Part shown: positions 5,724 through 5,932 of the stretch, one piece after another
Layout: every line of letters starts with the position of its first letter
Numbering within the stretch: position 1 is the first letter of the stretch
The notes under the pieces: model-generated
Database searches by the model: none
Seen by the model: the letters and a program-made list of their open reading frames with translations, nothing else
Told to the model about the DNA's origin: nothing
Source: an uncultured Bacteroidota bacterium
GTDB lineage: Bacteria; Bacteroidota; Bacteroidia; 2-12-FULL-35-15
Direction of reading: 5' to 3'
DNA length: 5,932 nucleotides
Assembly: GCA_903889605.1 (NCBI GenBank)
Contig: CAISYK010000292.1
Span: forward strand, 1 to 5,932
Program-made: the position numbers and the translations under genes

Positions 5724-5932
5724 CAAATTGATATTTAGAAAGATTGTTATCAGCAATAAAACTTGTTTTTATTCCCTTCGCCTCTAATTGCTGCTTATTA
5801 ACGCCATTAAATCCCACAGCAAAGTTCAATTGCTTTTCATTTATTCTTAAGGTGATTTTACTAGGATTTTGATTTTTAATTTCTTCAAAAATTAATTCAT
5901 TCCAGATTTTACTCATGACCATTTCTTTAAAA
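5707..5932 (-). CDS. Small unrecognised protein, possibly 5'-truncated by the window
   Basis: I do not recognise this protein. From the ATG at 5922 it has 71 residues; a second ATG at 5916 gives 69 (MSKIWNELIFEEI). The frame has no stop between 5922 and the window edge, so it may be the C-terminal end of a longer protein; the coordinates are extended to the edge for that reason. AAAGAA before the ATGs is a possible weak ribosome site. The product is polar, with a helical start and then beta-rich KITLRIN and LNFAVGF segments. It has no signal peptide, membrane segment, Cys or His. Its stop lies 17 bases inside the DUF6873-like gene, so the two are probably translated from one mRNA. Overlap with a well-supported gene and the same orientation favour a real gene. 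Confidence 0.5.
   Translation of the reverse strand, partial: FKEMVMSKIWNELIFEEIKNQNPSKITLRINEKQLNFAVGFNGVNKQQLEAKGIKTSFIADNNLSKYQFDVSYN

Noticed and set aside
5724..5756. TTG start at 5756 for the GME-like protein
   Set aside because: It adds 11 hydrophobic residues that the family does not need and that come from the out-of-frame overlap with the small ORF. The ATG at 5723 directly precedes the expected AIIDRRAPPE block.
5707..5922. Small ORF as a RiPP precursor modified by the GME-like protein
   Set aside because: There is no leader with a double-Gly site, no Cys or repeated core, and only one Arg (from the ATG at 5922), so no target for a guanidino-modifying enzyme stands out.

Overview
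The window looks like chromosomal DNA from an AT-rich member of the Bacteroidota. The evidence is a promoter-like TTTG-N18-TGTATTTG element (the Bacteroidota -33/-7 type), A-rich translation starts without clear Shine-Dalgarno sequences, and protein families typical of that phylum. The phylum is inferred from these features, not from a marker gene. Every gene I can support is on the minus strand, so transcription runs from the right edge to the left edge.

Right part (5001-5932): a small unrecognised ORF that may begin outside the window overlaps by 17 bp the start of a roughly 240-residue protein resembling the DUF6873 / GME-fold (pentein-like) family. These two genes probably form one transcription unit. 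Its function is unknown.

Middle (4684-5000): a 317-bp gap without genes. It holds a good Bacteroidota-type promoter next to the following gene and four inverted repeats. None is a clean intrinsic terminator for the minus-strand genes.

Left part (1-4683): a likely three-gene cassette read leftwards. First comes a 296-residue protein with two successive TIR-like domains. After a 146-bp gap comes an 1135-residue STAND-type NTPase. It has an nSTAND1 NTPase, a winged-helix-like region, one transmembrane helix, a long coiled coil, a seven-bladed WD40 propeller and a conserved C-terminal tail. Its stop codon overlaps (TAATG) the start codon of an exported TPR-like protein that runs off the left edge.

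Working model (inference): the TIR-like protein and the STAND NTPase belong to a conflict or signalling module. The STAND protein would be the NTP-dependent switch, the TIR-like protein an effector or adaptor, and the exported TPR protein a partner on the far side of the membrane, where the WD40 propeller is also predicted to lie. Such modules are suspected to act in phage defence or regulated cell death, but nothing in the sequence proves that role here.

I found no tRNA, rRNA, CRISPR array, insertion sequence or integrase, and no plus-strand gene I would defend.
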